A stretch of DNA of 64,000 nucleotides from Vairimorpha ceranae (Eukaryota > Microsporidia > Nosematidae), in the NCBI RefSeq assembly GCF_000988165.1, contig NW_020169297.1, forward strand, positions 117,196 to 181,195, written 5' to 3'. Shown piece by piece: positions 39,601 through 50,850 of this stretch (the first letter of the stretch is position 1; each line of letters starts with the position of its first letter). The notes beneath the pieces are model-generated. The model was given only the letters and a program-made list of their open reading frames with translations. It had not been told where the DNA came from and made no database searches. The position numbers were made by a program, and so were the translations under genes.

Positions 39601-40354
39601 ACCCATATTTTTTGTAAATTATGTTTGCAGAATTCTAAAGAAGGCTCTATAAAAACCCATAAAAGTATTTTTATGCTTATCACACAACGTAATTTCTTGA
39701 GATTCTTGAAAATTTTAGTTGCTTAAAGCAGTTGTTTTCGACTAGAAATGATCCTTCCGGGAATCGAAATTTGCTTCGTTGTAGCTCGGGCATGAGCTGG
39801 TCTCGTGAAATTTAAAAATATTTCGATAAATTAAATTTGTTTTTTTTATGTGACTCAGAATATCACAACATTATTTATTTTTATTGACATCTGTTAATAA
39901 AACATCTAAATAAGATATATTTAGTTTATAAAGTTTTCCTTAAACATACCAAGTTGTTCGAGTTACAAGGCTTATAAACATACTCAACATTCAAGTTTAA
40001 TATATAGAAGCTTGCCTACAAAGACGCTTTTAATAAAAACCACCTTAGTTACTAACGCTTATCTGCTTGTTGTGGCACATTTATAAATTACTCAATGTAC
40101 AAAAAAAGTTTTTATTTATCTTTTAAAGAGATTAAAATTTTCATCCATAATAATACAAAAAATTAAGAAGAAAATAAAAAAATTAAAATTACAATATTAA
40201 TTAAAGCATAAAGATGAGTAAAGTAAGAAAAATTATTAAAAGATGTTGGTTTATAATTTAATTAGATTTTTATCTAAAAGCAAATACGTGCATAAAATAC
40301 AATTTAGTTTATAAAATAATCAAACTTTAATAATTTTAAAAAATAAAAATGCCC
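39601..40354. other. Intergenic with a small GC-rich structured insert
   Basis: Mostly AT-rich DNA upstream of the next secreted-protein gene. At 39740-39812 lies a GC-richer block containing a perfect 5-bp hairpin (39783-39787 with 39794-39798) and, on the minus strand, TTCGATTCCC (39759-39768) like a tRNA T arm. No complete tRNA can be folded. It is discussed as a finding. Confidence 0.5.
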
Positions 40355-41503
40355 ATGAACAAATCTAATCTATTATTCTGGATGACTTGTATTTATTCAT
40401 TACAAATAAATACACTTTATTCAAGCACATATAAAATGTATGAAATTGACTTACAAAGTACTTTACCAGAAAATTATGACTTTTATATAAAAAATTATTA
40501 TTCATCTAACGATAATATTTTAATTATAACAGAAGTCAAATCGCCGCAATTTAATATTTATGGTTTTCTTTGTATTCATTCTAATCGAACATCCAATACC
40601 TACACTAAAAAATTATATTGCTTTTCAAAAGATTTTACAAACATCAATAAGATATTTTACAAATTTGATTTTACTATGGCCTTAAGACGAAAAAATATTC
40701 TTAACATACAAATTCCTTCTATGTTGTTCAATAATGCAATAAAACTTCGGTATGGTGTTGAAATCACAAAAATTACTGAAAATGTTAGCGATATAGGTTT
40801 GAAAATGCAAAATGATTTTATAGAATTTGTATTCTTAAATAAGCTTAAAACAATTTTGTCGTGTCGTCAACTTCTTGAAGAATTAACAAACAAACCTGTA
40901 TCAAGAATTATGCATTCTTTAGAAAACGAAGATTATATTTTAGCGTTTTTTGATAGGGACTATTGTAAAATTATTAGTTTTTTAAAAAAACTTATTTTGT
41001 TACTACAAGAAGATAATGAATTGTTAAAATCTAAGTTATCTATATTCCTTACAAATTTTATGAAAAATAATTTAAATAAGTTTTGGGAAGATGAATTTAT
41101 GCTCTTTAATAAGGACTTTGATATTTTCAAAAATTATAATTTATCGAATTGCTTTTTTACCGATTTAATTAACTTATTTTGCTTAATTGAGAATCCAAAT
41201 CACAAATTTAAACTTTATGATTACGATCGATACATCGGATCACTTTTTGGTTATTCTTATGTTGCTGTTTTGATTTACTTTCAAGAAGATATTGATGAAA
41301 AAAATTTAAAGTGCTTTGCCTACGACAAGAAAAATAATGAATTGAAATACAAATTATTAATTGATTCAAAAAAAAGACTTATTTTTTTTATGTTTGAATT
41401 ACATTATCTGAAAGAATCTAATATTACACAAATAGATTGCTTAGTTCAGACACCCAATAAACATTATGAATCATGTAATATTGATTTGATTGAGTACTTT
41501 TAA
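40355..41503 (+). CDS. Secreted protein, unknown
   Basis: A 382-aa product with a signal peptide (MNKSNLLFWMTCIYSLQIN). The mature part is rich in aromatic residues, Asn, Lys and Leu, without a recognised domain. An ATG lies two codons upstream (40349), but the sequence reads ATG-CCC-ATG, so the CCC box (40352-40354) abuts the second ATG, and that start is preferred. The frame at 41490-41768 may be its continuation after a frameshift. Near the 3' end the pattern FN...F.IL...LEN is faintly shared with the frameshifted gene at 37538-39209, hinting at a tandem family; the evidence is weak. Confidence 0.65.
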   Translation: MNKSNLLFWMTCIYSLQINTLYSSTYKMYEIDLQSTLPENYDFYIKNYYSSNDNILIITEVKSPQFNIYGFLCIHSNRTSNTYTKKLYCFSKDFTNINKIFYKFDFTMALRRKNILNIQIPSMLFNNAIKLRYGVEITKITENVSDIGLKMQNDFIEFVFLNKLKTILSCRQLLEELTNKPVSRIMHSLENEDYILAFFDRDYCKIISFLKKLILLLQEDNELLKSKLSIFLTNFMKNNLNKFWEDEFMLFNKDFDIFKNYNLSNCFFTDLINLFCLIENPNHKFKLYDYDRYIGSLFGYSYVAVLIYFQEDIDEKNLKCFAYDKKNNELKYKLLIDSKKRLIFFMFELHYLKESNITQIDCLVQTPNKHYESCNIDLIEYF

Positions 41504-41768
41504 TAAAATTTTAAGTAATATGTTTTTTATTTTTTACATCGAAAATGATATTTTGTGTCGCTGTCTGGAAAAGACTTTGCCTATTCTTATCCAAGATCAA
41601 AATTTAAATTTAAACTTTTTATTTTTTAATCAAATACAAAGGACGTTAAGAAAAATCTTTTTTTGTATTTTAGGCGTAAAACTAGATTTATTAGAAAATT
41701 TTTACTTTAAAAAGTATTTAAACAACAAAAAAAAATGTTTAATCTTTTCGTGGTATTACAATCACTAA
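41490..41768 (+). pseudogene. Possible frameshifted 3' extension of preceding gene
   Basis: An open frame that overlaps the end of the 40355-41503 gene in a different phase. It has no ATG until 41520 and no CCC box of its own; the upstream part begins only with TTG. Its Leu/Phe/Lys-rich composition matches the preceding protein, so a single indel near the T/A-rich end of that gene would join the two. It could equally be chance. Confidence 0.35.
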
Positions 41769-42779
41769 AGATATTTTAAGTTAAATAATTTTTTGATAAT
41801 AATTCTATTTAATCGTAAATCCGATAGGTAGAAAAAAATTAAATATTAACAGCAAAAAAAATGATATAAAGTAAATATACCACATTTTCAAAATTTATTT
41901 TTGACGTAAATTTCGACGTTCAAAAAAATTATTTATGTTCAAATGCTTATGAGGTTTATACTAATTAACATTTTTGTTTGTTTTTTCATTTATCTTAAAT
42001 ATCGTTCGTTTACAAATAAATATTTTACTATAAATATAAAAAAAAATTAACCTTATACATTATTTCCCAGAATTTAATCGACACGGGTAAAACAAGATCC
42101 CAGAATATTCCAGACCTCATAGTAAAAGAAATATGATAAATAAAAACATTAAAAACATAATTGAATCTTATTATAAAGACGGATATGTCAATATACAGTT
42201 GCGGAATTAAAAAATAGGGATTTTTTATAACAAAACTCAAATAAACTAATTATTTATTTCTAAAAAGACTATTTAACCACAAAAAGAAGTGTTCTGTATA
42301 AGGCTAGTAAGTTTAAATAAGTTATTAAATAATTATTTTATTTGCGTAATTTAAAAAAAATAGAATTTTTTACTTTCCCATGAAATTATGAAATAAAAAA
42401 TTTTTTACAGCCTTGTGATAAAAAAGAGAAGTTTTTGCTTAAATTCAGAACTTAAGCTGAATATAAAGTTAAAGAGAGTTAAAAAAGTGAAAAAAATTAA
42501 TTAACATTCTTCCCATTTCTCTAGAACAATAAAAGATTATTGTGGTATTCTAATCACATGCAAAATTTAAATTTTTTAACAAAATGGTTTTTTCAAGAAA
42601 AAAACTAAATTTCATAATTTTTTTTTATATAAATATTTAACCCATACAAAAAAAGAAAGGGATATAGAAATTTAGGGGACTATGAACAAGAGTAACAAGT
42701 ACAATAAAAAAATTAACAACGTTTTGCTTATAGTACAAGGCCCAGTGGGCCTTTTATTTTAAAAATTTTTAAACTTTAT
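41769..42779. other. Intergenic before Tc1 relic
   Basis: AT-rich sequence without a supported gene. A 70-codon minus-strand frame at 42028-42240 has no motif. At 42737-42753 there is a strong hairpin (AAGGCCC, loop AGT, GGGCCTT) followed by TTTT, close to the left end of the Tc1-like relic. Confidence 0.5.
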
Positions 42780-43740
42780 TTTAAAAGGGATTACTACCCT
42801 TTAAATACCCTAATTATAAAAAAAAAGAAACAGTTGTTCGAACTAAGGGTCGAGTAGAAAATCTTTATTGAATGATAGTGATTTGTTGTATCTTAGCAAA
42901 AAGATTAAAAAAGATCCTTTATTAGTTCAATTTAACCAACGGAAAAAGTTTTAAAGTCGGAAAAAAGGGAATGCTAGGGCTATTTTTTTAAAATTAGTGA
43001 ATTTGGATCATAAAGGCGGGAGAAGAGCATGTAAACCATTTTTGTCAAAAAAAAATATTCAAGATAGACTAAGACTAGCAACTGAATGGTATTACAAAGA
43101 GAAAATTTACTTTAAAGTATTATATGGAGTGATTAATCTAAAATATTACTTTTTAAATCAGATAGAACAGTTTTTTTGCCTCCGTAAAGATGGTTTGTGG
43201 TATAATATGAAAAATTTAAAACCTACTATTAAGATTGACGATGGTTCAATCATGATTTGGGAATACTTTTTTAAATAGGGAGTTGAGAATATTCATATTA
43301 TCGAAGGTAAAATGAATAGTTTACAAAATAATGCAATTTTCAACCATAATTGATTTAAAAGTGCTGTTGGTTTTTTTTAAAAGATTTTTTATTTAACGGG
43401 TTTATGATCTAAAGCATACGCCAAAGCTTGTGTAGAAGCATACGCCAAAGCTTGTGTAGAAATTATTTAGATTTATAAATTGATTGAATAGCTATTACAA
43501 TCATCTGATTTAAATACAATTGAGAATATGTGGTATGAACTAAAGAAAAATATTTAAGAATACAAAGTCGCTGTAGTAGAAGAATGGAATAAGATAATTG
43601 AAGAACTGTGCCAAAATTTGGTATTAGGATTGAAGAAAAGATATGAAGTAGTAATTAGGGCAAAAGTAATCATACAAGTTTTAAATAATAAATTCTATTT
43701 TTTATTTTTATCTAAAATTTATTGTTGTTAAAACCACCTA
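42780..43740 (+). pseudogene. Decayed Tc1/mariner transposase
   Basis: Ordered transposase fragments are spread over shifted frames: a DLLYLSKKIKKDP helix-turn-helix part near 42880, GRRACKPFLSKKNIQDRL at about 43015-43070, a KDGLWYN...NLKPT...DGSIMIWEYF block (43180-43275, matching NLKPTVKxGGGSVMVWGxF), GVENIHIIEGKMN, KHTPKLV, then SSDLNTIENMWYELKKNI at about 43500-43553 (SPDLNPIENLWxELK) and a C-terminal RYEVVIRAK. The first catalytic Asp (FSDE) is replaced and stops interrupt the frame, so it is dead. A perfect 24-bp tandem duplication (43414-43461) doubles the KHTPKLV codons. Confidence 0.8.
43414..43461 (+). repeat. 24-bp perfect tandem duplication
   Basis: Two identical copies (43414-43437 and 43438-43461) of a unit that begins GCATACGCCAAAGC, inside the Tc1 relic. 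The copies are identical while the surrounding relic is decayed, so the duplication is young. Confidence 0.95.
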
Positions 43741-44437
43741 GCTATTTAATTAAATATTAAAATAAAACCATTTATACACGTGATAACGTATTTATAAATA
43801 TATGCATTAAATCTAATTAGAATTTGTAAAATCAAATTGGTAAGCTCAGAAACAATTTTTTTTTTAATTCCGCTATTGCAAGTTATTATAAAATTTAATT
43901 TATATATTAAATTACTATAAAAAAATTTTATACCCTTTTAAGCATAGATACGATTAAAATTATTATAAAGATAAGAATTTGAATACGACGTTGCAATTAT
44001 GTTTATAAAACTTTACAATTAAATTAATATACAAAACTTGCAAATTAATTAAAAGTTTAAAATTGTATTAATATTTGTTATTTAGTATAAAATTTTTTTG
44101 TTTAATATTTAATTATTTATATTGCAAAATTTAAAAGAATAATTTGTGGAACATTGTTTATTCAAAAAAAATTTCTAGACCTGTTCTGTTTCTCATAAAT
44201 TCCGTACTCCATGTATATATCTAAATTTCTTTATGGGTAAAACTTTATTGATAGTAAAGAGAAATTAAAAAATAATAGATTATAAATAAAATTAGAAGAA
44301 AAGGTAAACAATACTATTATCTTTGTCAATTAATTTTCGTAAATAAAAAATGTGATTAAACAAACATTTAATAATGGTCAAGTGGTAGCTGCAACATGAC
44401 ATTTTACATGAAAATATTAGTTAGTTAATTAAGCCGG
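43741..44437. other. Intergenic, no gene seen
   Basis: AT-rich spacer between the Tc1 relic and the 3' end of the Asn-rich gene. No element ends, hairpins or open frames of note. Confidence 0.55.
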
Positions 44438-45787
44438 TTAAATTAAATTATAAATTTCTCCTATTTTAAAACTTTCTCTTAATTTTTTAAGTCTGCTATA
44501 AAAAGAATCAAGTCTCGTATTGATACTATTTATTAACCTTTGAATATCACAAAGGTTACAATTGTCGCGACAAAAGAATTTTTTGTCAACCATATGTAAA
44601 TCGCTCCAACTTGATTTTAAAATTAATAATTGTTGAAAAACGTCATAATACAAGTTAAACTTCTCACATGCTGAATCCAACGATGATAAAAAATCCCGCA
44701 ATGTGGGTTGCTTTCTTTTTATAGAAATTGCACTTATAATATCTAAAAAATTTGAAAGACTAGTTAAAGCAATTGTTGAGTTGTACTTTCTGTCATTAGA
44801 TAAATTAGATGTTTCGAGTCCTTTAATATGCTGTGGTAATATTTTTTTAATGATCGGTTTACAAAAATATCTAAAAGAATATTCACCAGATTTATAACTA
44901 TCAAAAAGTTCACCCTCGTGGGCTGTTAAATAATACATTAAAAATGTATTCCCAATTTTTTTTCTTTTTTTAGATTTAAAAATATTATTATTGTGTCTTA
45001 TTTGAGTATCAGATATTGTGTTACTTTTACATTTTTTCCCTTGATTTTCTTCATTGCAACTGTTTCCGTAAGCATTGTTTAAAACTGTACTGGGCTCGAG
45101 GTTGTTAGTTGTAAATAAATCACTAACATTCAATGGAGTACCTATTTGAACATTATTAGATTTATTTATACGATTAGTTCTAAAACTATGCGTATGGCTA
45201 TTTGATAAAACAAAAACACCATCATTTGTCTGTAAAGAAATGTTATTTTTTGACGCAACATCTTGCTGTTGTAATAAATCTTTGTGAATCGTATGTGATA
45301 TTATATTAGTTGTATCACTACAAAATTCATTCATGTAAAAATTATTAAATGATTCATTTTGGTTACTATTGTTAATTTCAGGATGTGTTATGTTATTAAT
45401 CAATTTATCCATTGTATAGTTTTGATTTCTGCATTCACTAGTTAAAAATGTATTACTTGTGCTATTGTGTGACACCAAGTTGTTTTCTGCAGTTATTAAA
45501 GGCGAAAAATTGTTGTAGTTATTATCTACATTCGTACATTTATAGCTTAAATTTTCATCTAAAATATCTATCACTTCATTCGATTTATTAGCATCAGAAG
45601 CATTTTCATAACAATGTTTATCTTCTATTTCAACCTGTTCTTGATCATTTTGTTGCACCTTTTCATTATCAAATAATTTTTTTTTCTCAAATTCTTTAAA
45701 ATAATCTGATGTATTTTCTAAATTTACTAAGAAATCAAAATCCATTATTTGTATGGAACAAAAAATCGTTTGCAACCAACATAACAT
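44438..45787 (-). CDS. Asn/Ser-rich protein, unknown
   Basis: A 449-aa protein. Residues 30-270 are low-complexity, rich in Asn, Ser, Thr and Asp; a basic SKKRKK (about 272-277) may be a nuclear signal; the remaining 170 residues look like a folded helical domain with Cys/His (CRDNCNLC) near the C-terminus. The layout fits a transcription or RNA regulator, but no family is recognised. The start is uncertain: ATG at 45787 or the in-frame ATG at 45745 (MDFDFL). Neither has a CCC box; a GCC lies before the first. Confidence 0.65.
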   Translation of the reverse strand: MLCWLQTIFCSIQIMDFDFLVNLENTSDYFKEFEKKKLFDNEKVQQNDQEQVEIEDKHCYENASDANKSNEVIDILDENLSYKCTNVDNNYNNFSPLITAENNLVSHNSTSNTFLTSECRNQNYTMDKLINNITHPEINNSNQNESFNNFYMNEFCSDTTNIISHTIHKDLLQQQDVASKNNISLQTNDGVFVLSNSHTHSFRTNRINKSNNVQIGTPLNVSDLFTTNNLEPSTVLNNAYGNSCNEENQGKKCKSNTISDTQIRHNNNIFKSKKRKKIGNTFLMYYLTAHEGELFDSYKSGEYSFRYFCKPIIKKILPQHIKGLETSNLSNDRKYNSTIALTSLSNFLDIISAISIKRKQPTLRDFLSSLDSACEKFNLYYDVFQQLLILKSSWSDLHMVDKKFFCRDNCNLCDIQRLINSINTRLDSFYSRLKKLRESFKIGEIYNLI

Positions 45788-47743
45788 TTAAAGGCTAGAA
45801 AATTTCTAAAATTATTTTGAATCAACAATTATAATATCAAATAATATTTTTTTGTCATTTATATAATACAATAAATTTAGTACAAAGTTTTTTAATGATA
45901 AAACCTTAACAAATAAATCTAAAATTGTTAAATAAATAATAAAAAAAATTTAATATTTATATTATAATTACCAAGAAAGAAGAAAAGGTATAACTTTTTA
46001 GTTCAATCAAATTACAGTGTAATCATTATACAAAATATGTGAAAATGTGACACAAATTTTTAAAATTATGCTTAAGAAAATAACCATATTATAAGTTTTT
46101 TATGAGTTATTAATAAAATTTAAAAACAATTTTAATTTCTTGAATTATTTTTTTATTAATTTTAATTAACCTACAAAATTTTTTATGGGACTAGTTGTGA
46201 TAATATTCCACATTACATGTTTATTAGTTATATGTTTTATTGTTGTTTGTTTACAATAAATCTCAAGATTACGTTGATCAACAAAAACAAACAAACAAAC
46301 AAAAATATGGATAAGCTTGAGCCCCCAAATAGATTCAAGTGTCCCTGACGAATAGTCAAAAAAACAAACATAATAAACATTTAATAATACAAGTATTAGA
46401 GGTAAAGGTATACCTCACGGTAGCATTCAGCTTTTTTTGTTGATGTATTCTTCGATATCTTTTTATTGGGCGCTTTTCTAAAAATTGCTTCACAAATCAT
46501 ACTTAGTGTCCCATTTATTAATGTATTGACAAGCACTCTTAAAATAACGATTAAATTAATAAAGTTGTTTTTAATTATTCACAGCGCAATTTAATGCATG
46601 TGAAGCTTAAAAAACAATTTAAAACATTTTTAATGAAAGCTATGTTTTTTCTTAGTGTAAAAAAAAGCATTAAAATTTTATAAAACAAGGTTCTTATATA
46701 TTTAAAACTATCAATCGTTTGGAATCAATTTTTCGAATCGAAAAATCCTTTTTGCAGTACAAATATTTTAAATTAACTTCGCTTAGGATAGTGTCATGAT
46801 GCAACTACACATGATCACATTTTTAAATTATTTGTTTATACTTAATCTGTTAAAATGATTCTTTTTCTAAAAAAATATCAATTCTACTATTTAAATTTCA
46901 TACATTTAGTTTCCGCACTTTTATCAAGCATTTATTAGTTTATTTATTTGAATTAATCTATATATAACTATAATACATTTTTAGCTGAAAATCCTACGCG
47001 AAGCAACATGAACTCAGACAGACACAACTAATGAAAACAACTTTAGTATAAAAATCTTTCAAACCCTGATAATTAGCAATTTTATAATTTAATTGATAGG
47101 AATTAAAAATCATTTTTATACTCTGTGTGAAATATATTTAAAATTACATTATAAATGTATTTAATATCTGTACATATAAACATTTTTTGTGTTATTATTT
47201 CCTGCCTTTTCTATAAGTTAATTATTCTTTATGCCCTTTAACAAAATGGCTAGAAATGCTGTGATAAATCTATCAACACAGAGATAGTCAAATAGGCTAT
47301 ACAAAGAAATCCTAAAAAAAGAAAGATTTTTAGTTTTGAAATGCCGATAATAACGTCAGTCAAAGTTCTAAAGAAATCTAGATCGATGTTTTTTGCAGAG
47401 ATAAAATCTTATCAAGAATATATAAATTTTTAAGTAAGTAAATCATTATTTACTCGTATGGTCAGAGATATTACATGTAATATTTACGCAATACTAATTC
47501 TGATACACCAAGATTCACTGCGTAACCTCTTAAAAATTTGCAGGAAGTATTTAAGGCACATCTTGCTACACTAATGAAGATATCTTATTTAGCTAGTAGA
47601 CGTGCTAAAGTGTGACATTTAATCCTAGTGATATAAATCTTATAAACAAGATAAAGGATGGTAATAATACATAAAATGTACTTTAATAAAAAAATAGTTT
47701 AATTTTAAATTTCTAATTTTCATTTCTAATTACGATTGTAAAA
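45788..47743. other. Long intergenic region, possible unknown relics
   Basis: About 2 kb with no supported gene. A CAAA tract lies at 46286-46305, just before a short broken frame (MDKLEPPNRFKCP then stop). At about 47235-47600 the sequence is somewhat less AT-rich and has short frames (MARNAVINLSTQ, and EVFKAHLATLMKISYLASRR near 47550), perhaps from a decayed mobile element of a family I cannot name. Confidence 0.4.
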
Positions 47744-48508
47744 TTACCAATCTTCAGGATTATATCCGTCCGCTTTAATACTAAATGCCAGTAGCTCTCT
47801 TATAATTCCTACTGGATTATTTTTAATCATATCAGGTATACGTTTAAGAAACTCTAAATCTTGTTTTAACGAATTTGCTCGGCCAAAATAAAAAGTCAAA
47901 AATAACTTGTCACGCGAAGTTTTTTTACAAAATTTAAAAAATCTTTTTACTCCTCTCAAGGCATCAGAAATAATTGGAATTTTATAAGCCTGTTTAGGTA
48001 TCAAATAAGTATAAAATCCTGGTATTACAAATGCGAATTGACCAGGAATAAAAGCTATGACATATGAGCACATAATATATCGTAATTCTAAAGCTACACT
48101 AAGGTGCCCATCAATAAAAAATTTATCCCAATGACTTATTATGTAATCATGTAGCCTCTTCCACATATCTTTATCAGTAATTGGTTTTACAACGTCATCC
48201 AGTTGTAAAGCGTCATTAAATTTTTTTGTAAAATCTTCTAATTTCTCCTGTGTCATACTAGCATCCTCAGATTGCGGTACTGGAGGAAGTGTATTGGTTA
48301 TTTTATTGTCCGCTAAGTCGTCAAAGAGTTCTTTATTAGTAGAAGAAGAATCAGATTGCAACGACTGATCTTTAGTAGCATCAAATTCTGCTTGCTCTGA
48401 TGATGAATTTTCGTCAGCTAGAAAAGGGTCAAGGGTGTTATTAGGAGCTGTAATTTTATTAAGAGGTTCAAAAAAACCTGAAATCTGTAGAAAGCAAACC
48501 AAAAGCAT
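47744..48508 (-). CDS. Secreted protein with acidic Ser-rich linker
   Basis: A 254-aa product: short signal peptide (MLLVCFLQISGF), an acidic Ser/Asp/Glu-rich linker (about 25-100), then a compact domain with a strongly hydrophobic hairpin (about 145-172) and a basic, aromatic C-terminal region ending NPEDW. The second hydrophobic stretch could anchor it in a membrane after secretion. No family recognised. The codons are less AT-biased than the surroundings, as in other secreted genes here. No CCC box; the upstream region is A-rich. Confidence 0.7.
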   Translation of the reverse strand: MLLVCFLQISGFFEPLNKITAPNNTLDPFLADENSSSEQAEFDATKDQSLQSDSSSTNKELFDDLADNKITNTLPPVPQSEDASMTQEKLEDFTKKFNDALQLDDVVKPITDKDMWKRLHDYIISHWDKFFIDGHLSVALELRYIMCSYVIAFIPGQFAFVIPGFYTYLIPKQAYKIPIISDALRGVKRFFKFCKKTSRDKLFLTFYFGRANSLKQDLEFLKRIPDMIKNNPVGIIRELLAFSIKADGYNPEDW

Positions 48509-48600
48509 TTTTTTGTTTTGTTTAAAAAATGTAAATAAGTTTGTTACAAAACATTAATATTTTTTTTGTTGTAACAAAATATTGGATATAATTATTAAAA

Positions 48601-48694
48601 ATAATTTATATTTCCACACGTCTATAATAAAAAGTAATTTAGTTTTATATTTCTACACGTCTATGATAAAAAATAATTTAGTTTTATATTTTGA
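48601..48694. repeat. 39-bp direct repeat, about 2.4 copies
   Basis: The phrase ACACGTCTAT recurs 39 bp apart (48616 and 48655) within near-identical units TTTATATTTCxACACGTCTA..., with a third partial copy ending TTTATATTTTGAC. It lies about 100-190 bp upstream of the secreted gene on the minus strand and may be a promoter-proximal minisatellite. Confidence 0.8.
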
Positions 48695-50765
48695 CATTAC
48701 TTTAGTATTTTTACTTAATTACATAAAATTAAACAAATAAACATTTAATATCAATTACAATCTAGCTCAAATGGTTTTAAATCATTAATAAACTTTTATA
48801 AACAATAAAGTATTTTACTCGTAGAAAATTTGTAAATGACCTCAAAAAGATTTACAAATAAACGTAAAAAAAGACTTTTAAATCCTGCTAAAAAATTAAT
48901 TGTTACAAAAAGCTTTTTGTAGAAATATACAATCAGTTTTAATCACGATCTTCAATATCGTAATTTAGACTTGTTTTTTTATTTATAAATTCCCTTAAAA
49001 TAAATGATCAGGCTATATTAGATAATTTTTACTACCGAAGAATATAATTGTTCCTTTTTTTTGAAACAAAGACTATAAGGGTGATATAAAGTATAGTTTT
49101 GTGATATAAAAATGTGCATTAAAAAAATGACAGTTATTTTGATAAGTTTTCCTAGTGGTATATAAAATGATGGATAAAATAAGTATCCTACATCTATCAG
49201 AAAATTTTTTTTATCTTAATTTCAAATTTCTGCATATTTATTTTTCAAAAAAAATTTTTTTATTTCAATGAATATTTGAATATTTGAATTTAAGAGTTAC
49301 AATATTGACAAAAAATACGATAAATAAAAGAAAAAGTTTATTGTATCGTTAAATAAAGAATATTTTGTAAGAACCCCCATTGAATTGAATGGGCCAGGCA
49401 TTATGATAGTTATTGATGAAAATGAGCTAAATCATAATGTGCAATTCCACAGAAACCGAAAATTTTAACCCTATTGACACATTTTCACCGTAAATACATC
49501 GTTATTTCCTGCTTTAGACTATTATGGTCTTATTGATGACAGACGTTCTGAATCACTTTTAAATATAAAGAATAATATAGTCATCTTTTTACGTATTATC
49601 TGTCCAGATAAATAATCCTTTTACAGTTTGTTGTCAACATTCAGTGGTTATGAATTGTAAAAAATATCTTAGGTACATTCGTCAACCTCATAATAGTACT
49701 TATATACAGTACGTTAAATCTTACAACAACAAGTTAAAAATTCTGTGTAATTTCTTCAAGGGAATGGACTGTAACAAGTGACTTGTCTCTCTCAATATAT
49801 TTATAGAACGACAATAAGCATCAAATTTGTTTCTTAAATTAAATTAAATCTATTATAATTTTTCTTTTTACATTTTAATTTTTGTTTTATTTAAACAAGA
49901 TTGTAACATAATTTTCTATTTTACATTCATCATAGCCTCTTATTACTGTACATCTAAACCAACCATTTGTACCTTTTTGTTTATTTTTTTTCTTTCTTAT
50001 TCTCCTTCTTAAAGAAAAATTTTCTTTAATCAATCTTAACATATGCGCTTTTTAGCGCATACATACTACAAGGATTTTGCTTTATAGAAAGATGTTTTTG
50101 CAGGCGTATCATATATTTTAAACTTAGCTATTTCTTTTCTAGTTTGTTTTCTAATTTATTCTATATAAAAAAAAATAATATTATTTTAAATAAAAAGATT
50201 TAGTTATTAATTTATAAATATACTATTTTCATTACAATTCATTTAAAATCTGCTTTAAATATTATTTTGTTTTTGTATTATTATATTTAGAATGAATAAA
50301 TTTAAAATATTTATCTTTGCTACTTCTTTCTATATTTTGTGTAATTCATTTTACTTTTAATACATTCATGATATTATAAATTTATTATTTTATGTACACA
50401 ACATTCTATCAAGTTTTCCTTAAAGTTGTAATTATTATCTTATCATATTTATTGTATATTTCAATAAAACCTTTTATTTAATAAAATCCTTAAGGCCATG
50501 TAGATTATTCTTTCTTATTTGTAATTTATCATGCATAATTGTTAGTGTAAGTTTTCTTTAATACATGATTCAATGTTTATCAATTAAAAAATCCTAAAAC
50601 GGTTATTGTCATATTTAGATATGAAAATTATATATTAAGATATTAAATAGTGTGCTATTACAAAATGCTAATTAAAAAAAAGAAGCAGTTATTAATTTCT
50701 AAAAATTAAGACTTGCTTCAAGATGATGCATTCAATAAACAGATTAGGCATACAAGTGAATAGAG
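48695..50765. other. Long intergenic region with an ISXO2-like relic
   Basis: AT-rich DNA without intact genes. The part at 49370-49750 is an apparent transposase relic (listed separately). Runs of T dominate 49850-50400. Confidence 0.5.
49370..49750 (+). pseudogene. Possible ISXO2-like transposase relic (third copy)
   Basis: Translating the plus strand in changing frames gives NGPGIMIVIDENELNHN, similar to the GGPGxxVEIDExKF start of the ISXO2-like DDE domain, then DDRRSESLLNIKNNI resembling the PDRxxxTLLxII block, then nothing clear. The region is also richer in G and C than its surroundings. Many stops; no ends visible. Less certain than the two copies at 53.1 and 63 kb. Confidence 0.45.
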
Positions 50766-50850
50766 TTAAAATTTCGTTTTAAACGGGATAGCTTAAGCTA
50801 GTAATAATATATAAAGATTGATATGTTTTTAAATAGTCTTTACTTATCAT
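50766..50850 (+). repeat. Dispersed repeat copy 6, upstream of a gene
   Basis: TTTCGTTTTAAACGGGATAG (from 50772), then CTTAAGCTAGT and ATATATAAAGATTGATATG, matching the left part of the family. It ends about 48 bp before the ATG at 50898, so its TATATAAA lies where the promoter of that gene should be. Confidence 0.6.

Noticed and set aside
42028..42240. 70-codon minus-strand frame
   Set aside because: Low-complexity hydrophobic translation, no promoter box, and located in relic-rich DNA; probably chance.
47235..47600. Possible retroelement relic
   Set aside because: A few suggestive words (for example LMKISYLASRR) recall reverse-transcriptase regions, but no ordered set of motifs could be assembled.
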